Positions 1-7,454 of a stretch of DNA of 29,148 nucleotides are shown here, piece after piece. The notes beneath the pieces were generated by a model. That model made no database searches. It was given only the letters and a program-made list of their open reading frames with translations, and was not told where the DNA came from. A program made the position numbers and the translations under genes. Every line of letters begins with the position of its first letter. The stretch's first letter is position 1. The stretch comes from an uncultured Clostridium sp. (GTDB lineage Bacteria; Bacillota; Clostridia; Lachnospirales; Lachnospiraceae): positions 1-29,148 of the forward strand of contig UQTA01000037.1 in NCBI GenBank assembly GCA_900543885.1. The letters are read 5' to 3'.

Positions 1-147
1 ATCTACATTGTAGATACCGTGATCTACAATGCAGATGCAGTAGGAGCTTATAACATTTTGAGAAAGTATCATGCCGTATCCGGCAAAGAAATTGATATGC
101 CCGTAACCGGGCTGAGCAGTACAAAAATAATAAAAGTAGCTGTGTAA
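1..147 (+). CDS. tnpB: TnpB-like transposon nuclease, C-terminal fragment
   Basis: Frame 1 is open from the window edge to a TAA at 145-147 and gives 48 residues. The DAVGAYNILRKY segment resembles the C-terminal RuvC-III region of IS200/IS605 and IS607 TnpB proteins, where an Asp precedes xNGAxNIxRK. TnpB is an RNA-guided nuclease encoded by these elements; the rest of the gene lies outside the window. The stop codon is followed at once by a string of hairpins, as expected where the 3' end of tnpB overlaps its guide RNA scaffold and the transposon right end. The short tail after the RuvC motif is not diagnostic of a subfamily. The call rests on one short motif plus the adjacent RNA-like structure. 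Confidence 0.68.
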   Translation: MYIVDTVIYNADAVGAYNILRKYHAVSGKEIDMPVTGLSSTKIIKVAV

Positions 148-250
148 CCCACCTGGGTAGCAGTAAGGGTGTCATGGACGCACCCCTGAAACTACGGAGC
201 TATGCTTCGTAATCAGATGCTCGGTAATTAAATTGCCGATGTAGTTCACT
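147..250 (+). ncRNA. Candidate omega/reRNA scaffold and right end of the TnpB element
   Basis: Four consecutive stems lie between the tnpB stop and the kinase remnant: 147-151 with 154-158, 167-171 with 181-185, 193-200 with 204-211 (8 bp, triloop, one G-T pair), and 221-228 with 232-239 (8 bp, triloop, one G-T pair). The segment ends in GTAGTTCAC. In IS200/IS605-type elements the guide RNA starts inside tnpB, folds into such hairpins through the right end, and takes its guide from the flanking DNA. The guide would then begin at about 250-252, inside the kinase remnant. The exact element end was not proven because the left end is not in the window. Confidence 0.6.
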
Positions 251-251
251 A

Positions 252-347
252 AAAAAGATCCTCAGCCTCTGCGGCGGCACCATTGAGGTGACCAGCCAGC
301 CGGACCTTGGATCTAAATTTACGGTAAAACTACCATTATCTACATGA
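252..347 (+). pseudogene. C-terminal remnant of a sensor histidine kinase
   Basis: The frame running into the TGA at 345-347 reads KKILSLCGGTIEV, then SQPDLGSKFTVKLPL. This is the end of a HATPase_c domain: the last helix, GGxI strand and GSxFTxxLPL strand. The G1 and G2 ATP-lid motifs that should precede it are absent. Upstream sequence in this frame is instead the transposon right end, so the kinase gene appears interrupted between roughly 249 and 252. The missing N-terminal part would be expected on the far side of the TnpB element. The remnant converges on the Hpt gene, suggesting it once belonged to the same phosphorelay. Confidence 0.72.
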
Positions 348-365
348 TAACTGACACACAGCTTT

Positions 366-728
366 TTACTGCAATTCTTTAATGGCAGCTATGGTGCGTG
401 CATATTCTTCATCTACTGCAGGCATTAACTGGGCTGCTTTTTCCATGCCACCACAGCTTGCTTCCGATGGTCTTAAAACCTCCGTCACCTTTGCTGCTGC
501 CTTATAAAGAGGTCCAAATCCCAGATTCTGGGCAACCCCCTTTAAAGTATGTGCGCCCCGGAACGCTTCCTGTGCGTTTCCATTTGACATTGCCTCTTTT
601 AAATTTCCGTAACTGTCATCATCCAGAAATTTTAAAGCAAACTTGCGTACCAGCACCTCACTTCTTAACCTGGATAATACATCATCAAAATCAGCTCCCA
701 TTTTATCATAGCACTCTTTTAAATTCAT
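366..728 (-). CDS. Hpt phosphotransfer domain protein
   Basis: This 120-residue protein is a free-standing histidine phosphotransfer (Hpt) domain. AFRGAHTLKGVAQNLGF at about residues 55-71 carries the xHxLKG signature, with His60 the likely phospho-acceptor. Hpt proteins relay phosphate between a kinase-attached receiver and a downstream response regulator in the cytoplasm. The ATG overlaps the TGA of the upstream REC/HD-GYP/GGDEF gene (ATGA), with GGAGG nine bases before it, so the two are translationally coupled. The obvious partner is the receiver domain of that protein. No intact kinase is present in the window; only the kinase remnant at 252-347 lies beside it. Confidence 0.9.
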   Translation of the reverse strand: MNLKECYDKMGADFDDVLSRLRSEVLVRKFALKFLDDDSYGNLKEAMSNGNAQEAFRGAHTLKGVAQNLGFGPLYKAAAKVTEVLRPSEASCGGMEKAAQLMPAVDEEYARTIAAIKELQ

Positions 729-3091
729 GACTGTGTTCCTCCTTCGTAGACAGATACACTATTTTTCGTCTTTTTCGCTTTATACATTTCTTTATCTGCC
801 GCTGCAATGGCCTCCTCAACTGTGGTTACTCCATAAGCGCCTCCTACACTTACAGATAACTGGATCTGAGGATATCCCTCCACTTTCGTAGCATACACAG
901 CCTGGCGGATCATGTCAAGCCTCTGAACAAATGTTTCTTTTGGCACATGGGGCATTAAAAGGATAAATTCATCTCCGCCATACCGTATTAAAATATCTGT
1001 ACTGCGCACAACCGAAAAGATCGCTCTGGCATATGCGCTTAATGCTTTATCACCTACCTGGTGACCATATGCGTCATTGATCCGTTTAAAATCGTCTGCA
1101 TCGATCATGACCACGCCTTCCATATGTCCCATATGGCACACCTGGTCTTCATAATACTGACGATTATAGGCCTTAGAAAGAGGATCTCTGCAAACCCGGT
1201 TATTGTACTGTTCAATGCGGTCGATCAGTTCACTGCGGCCATATGCACCCAGCATCAGCTCATCCTGCAGGCGGCTGACCATTTCCAGCGCATATTCCTT
1301 TCCATCTACCTGGACATACTGTGAGATCACAAGATAAATATCTGTATCTACGAATTCGATCTTTGTAAGCTGTCTCTTCTGAGATACAACTCTGGCTGAG
1401 ATACAGTTGGCACAGCGGTTATTCCGTTTCCACACTGCATAACAGGCATGAGGCTGTTCTGGCATAACTACCTTTGTCTTATCCACATCTACAAGCCGGA
1501 CAATATCAAATATTTTATTTAACTGGGCGACCATTTCGTCTAATTCTTTTTGATTCATTGTCGCCCCCCCCCCCAGGATTTTTCCACCTTTCAGCACAGC
1601 AACTCCTACCGTTCCCATGTAGAAGGGTTTTTCATCTTTCGTCCAAAGGGATTTAGCGATCAGATGATACGTCACGATTCCTTCCGGACCATGTACGTCT
1701 ACATCCGTAAAAAAAGCACCGTCTTCCGGTCCTTTTTCTCTGACCTTTTGTATTAATGGATCAATATCTGCAACTGCTTTTAAAAGATATTTCTCTTTTT
1801 CCAGATCAATATTGCTTTTGGGCAATCCTAAAATGGAAGCTCCCCAGTCAGAAAAATAAAGCATTCCTGTGCTGCTGTTATAATCAAAGCGCAGCTCATT
1901 GCTCCAGGTATTAAAAAATGCGGTCCTCTCCTGGCTGCGTTCCAGATGATTGCCGGAATACGTACTCTCTCCGATCTCTCTGTGCTCTAAAATCTCTTCA
2001 ACCACACTGGAAAGCTGTTTGTCACTGGTCTTTCCCGTTGGATTCTGGAAAAGTTTCTCATGTATCTCATCTGAAGCTTCTTTAAAGCATTCCATAAGCA
2101 GCGGATTAAACTGGCCGCACTCTCCGTTTACGATCATTTCAATGGCTTTTTCGTGGGAAAATGCCTTTTTATAGCACCGTTCACTGGTAAGTGCATCATA
2201 TACATCCGCAACAGAAACTACCTGGGCAGAGATAGGTATCTCTTCTCCCTTTAAGCCGTCAGGATAGCCTCTTCCATCATAGCGTTCATGATGCCAGCGG
2301 CAGATCTCATAAGCAGTCTGTACAAAAGGCGTATCTTTGTATTCTGCCAATGCATCCAACATCTCCGCTCCCACCATTGAATGCGTCTTCATAACAGCAT
2401 ATTCTTCATCTGTCAGCTTTCCAGGCTTATTTAAAATAGCACCCGGAATACTGATCTTTCCTATATCATGAATCGCTGACGCAGTAGCGATCCTGACGAT
2501 ATCTTCCTGATTCATCGGATATTTGGAAGTTTTCCGCTGGAGATACTGAAGCATGATTTCTGTTACAACATGGATGTGGCGGATATGCTGACCGCTTTCT
2601 CCATTTCTGAACTCAACGATATGACTCAGGATATTTACCATCATATCATTGTTTTTTTCTCTTTCATACACCTGGTCAGCTACCATCTGCATCAGACGCT
2701 TCTGCTTTGCATACAGCATCAGCGTATTAATGACCCGTCGGCTTACGATCGCTGCATTAAAGGGGCGGTTAATGTAATCTGCAGCCCCCAGTTCATAAGC
2801 CTTTTCAATATAGGAAGATGAACTTTCTGAAGATATCATAATAACCGGTATTACTTCTGTCAGCTGACTGCGCTTCATAAATTTCAGCACTTCAAAACCG
2901 TCCATACCCGGCATCATAATATCAAGCAGGATCAGGTCAATATCTGTCATACGTCTTTGCAGGATATCCACCGCTTCCAGACCATCCTCTGCTTCCATGA
3001 TCTCATAGGCACTTCCCAACATCTCTGTCAGTATGTCCCTGTTCATCTCCGAATCATCCACGATCAGTATCGTCTGTTTTTTATCTGTCAT
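725..3091 (-). CDS. Response regulator with HD-GYP and GGDEF domains (c-di-GMP turnover)
   Basis: The 788-residue protein has three recognisable modules. The REC domain (about 5-120) has acidic D12/D13 and phospho-acceptor D57 in LLDIMMPGMDG. The HD-GYP phosphodiesterase domain (about 150-345) has H169, HD 208-209, HHE 267-269 and GYP 275-277. The GGDEF diguanylate cyclase domain (about 630-785) has an intact GGDEF at 705-709 and an RSTD inhibitory site at 696-699. Between them are a region without a confident family (about 385-500) and a Cys-containing segment (about 528-610) often seen before GGDEF domains. The conserved receiver lysine is Arg109 (NRPF instead of TKPF). A coding-strand run of eleven G separates the HD-GYP half from the cyclase half. 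It could both make and degrade c-di-GMP under phosphorelay control. The ribosome-binding site is weak. Confidence 0.92.
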   Translation of the reverse strand: MTDKKQTILIVDDSEMNRDILTEMLGSAYEIMEAEDGLEAVDILQRRMTDIDLILLDIMMPGMDGFEVLKFMKRSQLTEVIPVIMISSESSSSYIEKAYELGAADYINRPFNAAIVSRRVINTLMLYAKQKRLMQMVADQVYEREKNNDMMVNILSHIVEFRNGESGQHIRHIHVVTEIMLQYLQRKTSKYPMNQEDIVRIATASAIHDIGKISIPGAILNKPGKLTDEEYAVMKTHSMVGAEMLDALAEYKDTPFVQTAYEICRWHHERYDGRGYPDGLKGEEIPISAQVVSVADVYDALTSERCYKKAFSHEKAIEMIVNGECGQFNPLLMECFKEASDEIHEKLFQNPTGKTSDKQLSSVVEEILEHREIGESTYSGNHLERSQERTAFFNTWSNELRFDYNSSTGMLYFSDWGASILGLPKSNIDLEKEKYLLKAVADIDPLIQKVREKGPEDGAFFTDVDVHGPEGIVTYHLIAKSLWTKDEKPFYMGTVGVAVLKGGKILGGGATMNQKELDEMVAQLNKIFDIVRLVDVDKTKVVMPEQPHACYAVWKRNNRCANCISARVVSQKRQLTKIEFVDTDIYLVISQYVQVDGKEYALEMVSRLQDELMLGAYGRSELIDRIEQYNNRVCRDPLSKAYNRQYYEDQVCHMGHMEGVVMIDADDFKRINDAYGHQVGDKALSAYARAIFSVVRSTDILIRYGGDEFILLMPHVPKETFVQRLDMIRQAVYATKVEGYPQIQLSVSVGGAYGVTTVEEAIAAADKEMYKAKKTKNSVSVYEGGTQS
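1564..1574 (-). repeat. Eleven-G homopolymer inside the c-di-GMP gene
   Basis: The plus strand has eleven consecutive C, read as LGGGA on the coding strand around residues 506-510. One-base slippage would shift the frame before the cyclase domain. An in-frame ATG (residue 512, at 1558) lies five bases downstream of the G run, so the run could also act as a Shine-Dalgarno-like site for internal initiation of the cyclase half. Confidence 0.9.
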
Positions 3092-3169
3092 CTGTATACT
3101 TCTTCCCCATCTGGAGTCTTTCCGCTCCAGGCACTGCCTATAGCAAAACTAAAAAGGATGTGCCCATTG

Positions 3170-3206
3170 GTGTACCAGGATATTCCAACGGAATTTCCCA
3201 GTACAC
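3170..3206. repeat. 17-bp inverted repeat with 3-base loop
   Basis: Arms 3170-3186 and 3190-3206 pair with one mismatch, allowing two G-T pairs. It lies about 80 bp upstream of the response-regulator start and just past the hydrogenase terminator. It may be an operator or a leader RNA hairpin. On the minus strand no T run follows it, so it is not a simple terminator. Confidence 0.6.
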
Positions 3207-3283
3207 AAAAAACACTGTTCCCTTCTGATAATCAAAGCCCATTTATAGGATTTCTTTCATCACCATCAGGAAAACAGTGTTTT
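3207..3283 (-). terminator. Likely terminator of the hydrogenase gene
   Basis: Arms at 3209-3219 and 3273-3283 pair perfectly over 11 bp. They extend through a CTGAT/ATCAG stretch with bulges, and six T follow on the minus strand (3207-3212). It sits about 55 bp downstream of the hydrogenase stop. The loop is unusually long for a terminator. Confidence 0.6.
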
Positions 3284-3336
3284 GAGTTACCAAAATTACT
3301 TATTATTATACTGGAAAATGGAATTTAAAACAACTA

Positions 3337-4860
3337 CTAATCCACCAGTTTATCAAGCTCTTTTACATATTCTGTTTCATTACAGTTCTTATGTTTTGCC
3401 TTGGAAGCATAAATATTAACTGCCGCCTGGGACTTCTTAACAGGCTGCATGGTTCCTGCACCGGCTACACAGCCGCCTGGACATGCCATTCCTTCTAACA
3501 GGTATCCGTCATATTTGCCAAGAGTTGCAAGCTTTAACAGCTGGCGGCACTCTTTTAAGCCTTCTGCATTGGCGATCTTAACTTCCATATCCGGTTTCAG
3601 TTCTTTTAAAACATCCTTAACAGAAGCTGCTACACCGCCTGCAACAGCAAAGTTTCTTCCGTCTGCAGACGCATCATTGACACCATTTGGATCTTCTTCA
3701 ATATTTTCAATATCAACATGCTTTGCATCAAAGATTCCGGCCATTTCCTCAAAAGTCAATACGAAATCTACATCACTGCGGATGCTGGTACGCATTGCCT
3801 CCAGCTTCTTAGCTGCGCACGGTCCGATAAATACTACCTTTGCAGACTCATGCTGCTTTTTGATCAGTCTTGCAGTCAGAGTCATAGGAGTCAGTGCCAT
3901 GGAGATGCAGTTTGCGTATTTCGGGAATACTTTTTTCGCCATAACAGACCATGCTGGACAGCAGGAAGTTGCCATAAATGGAAGCTTCTCCGGTACTTCC
4001 TCCAGGAAATCCTGTGCTTCCTGGGCTGCACAAAGGTCAGCACCGATAGCTACTTCAAATACATCGGCAAAGCCCAGCTTCTTCATAGCTGCACGAAGTT
4101 TTCCAGGAGTTACCTTTGGTCCGAACTGGCCTACAAATGCAGGTGCTACTGCCGCATAAACACGCTCACCGGACTGGATGGCACGAATGGTCTGGAAGAT
4201 CTGGGATTTATCTGCAATAGCGCCAAACGGGCAGTTTACAAGACACTGACCACAGGATACGCACTTATCATAATCAATATCTGCCTTGCCGTTTTCATCA
4301 GATGAAATGGCATCCATACCACAGGCTGCTGCACATGGTCTCTGCTGAACGAGGATGGCAGTGTAGGAACATACAGTTGCACATTTACCGCACTTGATAC
4401 ACTTATCTTCATCAATGAAAGAACGTCCTGTAGTACGATCCAGGGTAACTGCTCCCTTTGGACAGACCTCCACGCAAGGATGAGCTAAACATCCCTGACA
4501 TCCGTCGGTTACATGGACTCTCTTCTCTCTGCAGGCATTACATGCAAATTTAATTACGTTGATCAGAGGCGGGGTGTAATAAGTCTCTGCTCTGTCTGCT
4601 GCCTCAATATTATCAGAAACCGGTGCATGCTCAGATGCATTGCGGCATGGAAGTCCCATTGCCAGACGCAGTCTCTCTCCTACGATGGCTCTCTCTAAGA
4701 ATACATCATTACGAAAGTTTCCTACTTCTCCTGGAATGATCTTATATGGAAGCTCTTCAATACGCTTGTCCACCGGCCATTCGGTATGATAAGCCATACG
4801 GGCTACTTCTCTGAAAATTCTGTGGCGGATCTCCTGAATACGGGTTTCTACTCCTCTCAT
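3337..4860 (-). CDS. [FeFe] hydrogenase with N-terminal ferredoxin-type clusters
   Basis: The protein catalyses reversible proton reduction to H2 using an H-cluster and 4Fe-4S relay clusters. Numbered from the upstream Met (4875), cysteine-rich motifs fall at about 126-138, 159-169 and 205-215, typical of 4Fe-4S ferredoxin domains. The H-cluster motifs follow: L1 TSCCPAW (303-309), L2 GPCAAKK (351-357) and L3 EGMACPGGCVAGAG (461-474). L2 has GPC where prototype enzymes have MPC, which fits the shorter group-B-like monomeric enzymes rather than CpI; that subgrouping is inferred. I place the start at 4860 (MRGVETRI) because AGGAG lies eight bases upstream, whereas the Met at 4875 has no ribosome-binding site and overlaps that AGGAG. 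The length is then 507 residues. No maturase genes are nearby. Confidence 0.9.
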   Translation of the reverse strand: MRGVETRIQEIRHRIFREVARMAYHTEWPVDKRIEELPYKIIPGEVGNFRNDVFLERAIVGERLRLAMGLPCRNASEHAPVSDNIEAADRAETYYTPPLINVIKFACNACREKRVHVTDGCQGCLAHPCVEVCPKGAVTLDRTTGRSFIDEDKCIKCGKCATVCSYTAILVQQRPCAAACGMDAISSDENGKADIDYDKCVSCGQCLVNCPFGAIADKSQIFQTIRAIQSGERVYAAVAPAFVGQFGPKVTPGKLRAAMKKLGFADVFEVAIGADLCAAQEAQDFLEEVPEKLPFMATSCCPAWSVMAKKVFPKYANCISMALTPMTLTARLIKKQHESAKVVFIGPCAAKKLEAMRTSIRSDVDFVLTFEEMAGIFDAKHVDIENIEEDPNGVNDASADGRNFAVAGGVAASVKDVLKELKPDMEVKIANAEGLKECRQLLKLATLGKYDGYLLEGMACPGGCVAGAGTMQPVKKSQAAVNIYASKAKHKNCNETEYVKELDKLVD

Positions 4861-4907
4861 TGGCGTTCTCCTCATCTTGTGATTTTTTTAACATTGACGT
4901 ATTAATC

Positions 4908-4936
4908 AAAAAAAGCGCACGATTCATGCGTTTTTG
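4908..4936 (-). terminator. Second terminator-like hairpin after malQ
   Basis: On the minus strand an AAAA-rich arm ending in CGCA pairs with TGCG plus a T-rich arm (one mismatch), and a run of seven T follows (4908-4914). It is arranged in tandem with the hairpin at 4949-4980 and separates malQ from the hydrogenase. Confidence 0.55.
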
Positions 4937-4948
4937 ATATACAAACAT

Positions 4949-4980
4949 AGCAGAAACAGCTCATTCGGGCTGTTTCTGCT
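4949..4980 (-). terminator. Terminator hairpin of the PTS-malQ operon
   Basis: A perfect 12-bp stem (4949-4960 with 4969-4980) and 8-base loop is followed on the minus strand by a T-rich stretch, 80 bp past the malQ stop. Confidence 0.7.
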
Positions 4981-5059
4981 CTTATTATACGCATATGCGA
5001 AAAACAATGCAAGTGATTTTCTTTCTCAATAGCTTATGTTTCCGTTAAAAAACAAACGA

Positions 5060-6559
5060 TCAGCCATTTAGCCTTCCATATCTGCGGGTCATACCCCAAA
5101 TCTCAGCTTTTAGTTCTTCTGTCAGTTCTCCCTTTTTCAGGCGCCACTTCCAGTTTTTACCTACAGTAGAAGGCTTATTCATACGATAATGATTATCCAA
5201 TCCCAGATGATCCTGCATAGGGATCACACAAAGAGCTGCCTTGGAACGCATGACCAGACTGTTTAAAGATTTATATAAGTACTTTTTCGGAGTGTAATGA
5301 TCGCAGAGATAATCACGCACCATTTTCTGCTCTTCTTTTGTAATACTGTCAAACCAGCCGGCTAATGTTTCATTATCATGAGTTCCTGTATACGCCACAG
5401 AATTTTCCGGATAATTGTGAGGCAGATAATCACTGGCGCACCCGGAATCCCTGGAGTCAAAGGCAAATTCCAGCACCTTCATTCCCGGAAAGCCACTGTC
5501 ATGAACCAGTTTTCGTACGGAATCTGTAACATAGCCAAGATCCTCTGCGATCACTTCTTTCTCTCCCAAAACCTGTCTTACCCGGTTAAACAGATCGATC
5601 CCAGGTCCCTGTTCCCAGTGCCCATTGGCTGCGGTTTCTGCTCCATAAGGAATGGAGTAATACTGGTCAAAACCACGGAAATGATCAATGCGCACTGCAT
5701 CATACAGCTTAAAACAATGAGAAAGACGTTTTAACCACCACTCATATCCCGTCTGTCTGTGGTACTCCCAGCGGTAAAGCGGATTTCCCCAGAGCTGGCC
5801 CGTAGCAGAAAAACCATCCGGCGGACAGCCTGCCACTGCACAGGGCATATTTTTCTCATCTAACTGGAACAAAGACGGATTGGCCCAGGCATCTGCGCTG
5901 TCCATAGCCACATAAATAGGAATATCCCCGATCATACGGATCCCCAGACTGTTAACATAGGCCTTTAATTTATTCCATTGTTTATAAAATGTAAACTGCA
6001 GATATTTTTGAAATTCAATATCAAAATATAATTCCCTGCGGTAATAGTCCATTGCATATCCATAACGAAGGCGGATATCTTCAGCCCACTCTGTCCATGG
6101 TTTTCCTTCAAAACGGTCTTTTACTGCCATAAACAAAGCATAGTCAGAAAGCCACCAGTCATTTTCCGAAAGAAACTGCTGATAATCCGGATTTTCACTG
6201 ATATTGCTCCGCTCATAGGCTTTTCGCAAAACCGGATATCGCTCTTCGTACAAATGCTTATAATCAATGGTTCCTTCTTCTGATCCTGTTTCCAGTTTTT
6301 CACACTCTTTTTCTGTAAGAACCCCTTCTTCGATCAGATCTTCCAGACTGATAAAATAGGGATTTCCTGCATAAGTGGAAAAGGACTGATAAGGGGAATC
6401 TCCATAGCTGGTGGGTCCTAACGGAAGGATCTGCCAGTAACTCTGCCCCGCTCCTTTTAACCAGTCTGCAAAATCATAAGCGCTTTTTGAAAAACAGCCA
6501 ATACCATACTTAGACGGCAGACTGGAAATGGATAAAAGTATTCCTGATGCTCTGTTCAC
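5060..6559 (-). CDS. malQ: 4-alpha-glucanotransferase (amylomaltase)
   Basis: This cytoplasmic GH77 enzyme transfers glucan segments between maltodextrins and releases glucose. The 499-residue length and opening SGILLSISSLPSKYGIG are typical. Catalytic residues are visible: nucleophile Asp292 in VRIDHFRGF, acid/base Glu339 in IAEDLG, and Asp395 in TGTHDNE. The start is a GTG (6557-6559) with AGAGGAG about ten bases upstream; no better ATG is near. It is the last gene of an operon with the PTS permease and an EEP-family hydrolase, four bases after the latter. The context implies processing of maltose or maltodextrin taken up by the PTS. Two terminator hairpins follow it. Confidence 0.96.
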   Translation of the reverse strand: MNRASGILLSISSLPSKYGIGCFSKSAYDFADWLKGAGQSYWQILPLGPTSYGDSPYQSFSTYAGNPYFISLEDLIEEGVLTEKECEKLETGSEEGTIDYKHLYEERYPVLRKAYERSNISENPDYQQFLSENDWWLSDYALFMAVKDRFEGKPWTEWAEDIRLRYGYAMDYYRRELYFDIEFQKYLQFTFYKQWNKLKAYVNSLGIRMIGDIPIYVAMDSADAWANPSLFQLDEKNMPCAVAGCPPDGFSATGQLWGNPLYRWEYHRQTGYEWWLKRLSHCFKLYDAVRIDHFRGFDQYYSIPYGAETAANGHWEQGPGIDLFNRVRQVLGEKEVIAEDLGYVTDSVRKLVHDSGFPGMKVLEFAFDSRDSGCASDYLPHNYPENSVAYTGTHDNETLAGWFDSITKEEQKMVRDYLCDHYTPKKYLYKSLNSLVMRSKAALCVIPMQDHLGLDNHYRMNKPSTVGKNWKWRLKKGELTEELKAEIWGMTRRYGRLNG

Positions 6560-6563
6560 GTAT

Positions 6564-7442
6564 TTACACTCCTCTTTCCCGGCTTTTGTTTTCCTGATCT
6601 TTCACAGAAATCATCACTGCATAGTGATCAGACACTACCGGTTCTTTCTTCCCGTTAAATAAAACCCGGGATTCTTCTATATCAATATCTCCCCAATGCC
6701 AGACGTAATCAATTCTCATTCCCTGTTTTGAAATTTCACCTTCTGCCTCTTTCCAGCCATCGATCTTTGCCGGTGCCGTATACCCGTCATCCTTTTTCTC
6801 TGCCAGCTGCCAGGTATCATAAAAACCACTTTGTCTTACAAGATCGTAGCCCTCTCCCCTTACAGAAGCAGGACTGTTGAAATCTCCCATGACCCACAGG
6901 GACTCACCTGTCTCTTTCTGATGAGCTTTTACTTCCTTCAGAAATGTTTCCCACTGTGCTTTAAAAGGCTCCTCTTCATCCTTCCACCAGCCCATATGCA
7001 CAGTGAAAAAACATCCCTTTTCAGTCCGGATTCCCAGCGCCTTTCTGGTCTTCCAGTTATGATAATCATCGGAAGCACTTATATTAAATACAAAAGCGGA
7101 AAGGATCGGGCTTTTAGAAAACAGCGCCAGTCCTTCGTCATACCGGTCATATCCTACCTTCACCGGAACCCAGGTCCAGTAATAAAAACTGCCATTTTCT
7201 TTTAATTTTTCTGCCAGAGCTGCCCCATAGTTGTCACAGCGCAGCCGGTTTTCATATCCCTGTACAGGCTGATAGCCGCAAATACTGCTATCTGCTTTCC
7301 TTTCTTCTGTCATTGTCTGGTTTACTTCCTGAAATGCCATGATCTCCGGCTGTTCTTTTTCAACCTTTTCTGCAAAGATCTCCATTTTCCTCAAAGCATT
7401 TTCTTCAGCCAGACTATGTGTATTTAACGTAAGAATCTTCAT
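6564..7442 (-). CDS. Endonuclease/exonuclease/phosphatase (EEP) family hydrolase
   Basis: The 292-residue protein has the EEP/DNase I-fold metal-dependent phosphodiesterase pattern. It opens LTLNTHSL and has Glu39 in FQEVNQ, GDFNSP at 186-191, RIDYVW at 243-248 and SDHYAV at 271-276. There is no signal peptide, so it is probably cytoplasmic. Family members cleave nucleic acids, phosphoinositides or other phosphodiesters; the substrate cannot be read here. It sits between the PTS permease (12-base gap, ribosome-binding site touching the PTS stop) and malQ, so it is co-expressed with sugar uptake. A role in removing accumulated sugar phosphate is only speculation. Confidence 0.85.
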   Translation of the reverse strand: MKILTLNTHSLAEENALRKMEIFAEKVEKEQPEIMAFQEVNQTMTEERKADSSICGYQPVQGYENRLRCDNYGAALAEKLKENGSFYYWTWVPVKVGYDRYDEGLALFSKSPILSAFVFNISASDDYHNWKTRKALGIRTEKGCFFTVHMGWWKDEEEPFKAQWETFLKEVKAHQKETGESLWVMGDFNSPASVRGEGYDLVRQSGFYDTWQLAEKKDDGYTAPAKIDGWKEAEGEISKQGMRIDYVWHWGDIDIEESRVLFNGKKEPVVSDHYAVMISVKDQENKSRERGV

Positions 7443-7454
7443 TTTGCAGCCTTT

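Noticed and set aside
3449..4159. 236-codon plus-strand frame opposite the hydrogenase
   Set aside because: It is a shadow frame of the hydrogenase, with Ser/Ala-rich content and no domain.
4894..4909. TTGA-N8-TCAA dyad before the hydrogenase as an FNR/CRP-type site
   Set aside because: FNR-type sites have TTGAT-N4-ATCAA, so the spacing is wrong, and the half-sites are too short to be convincing.
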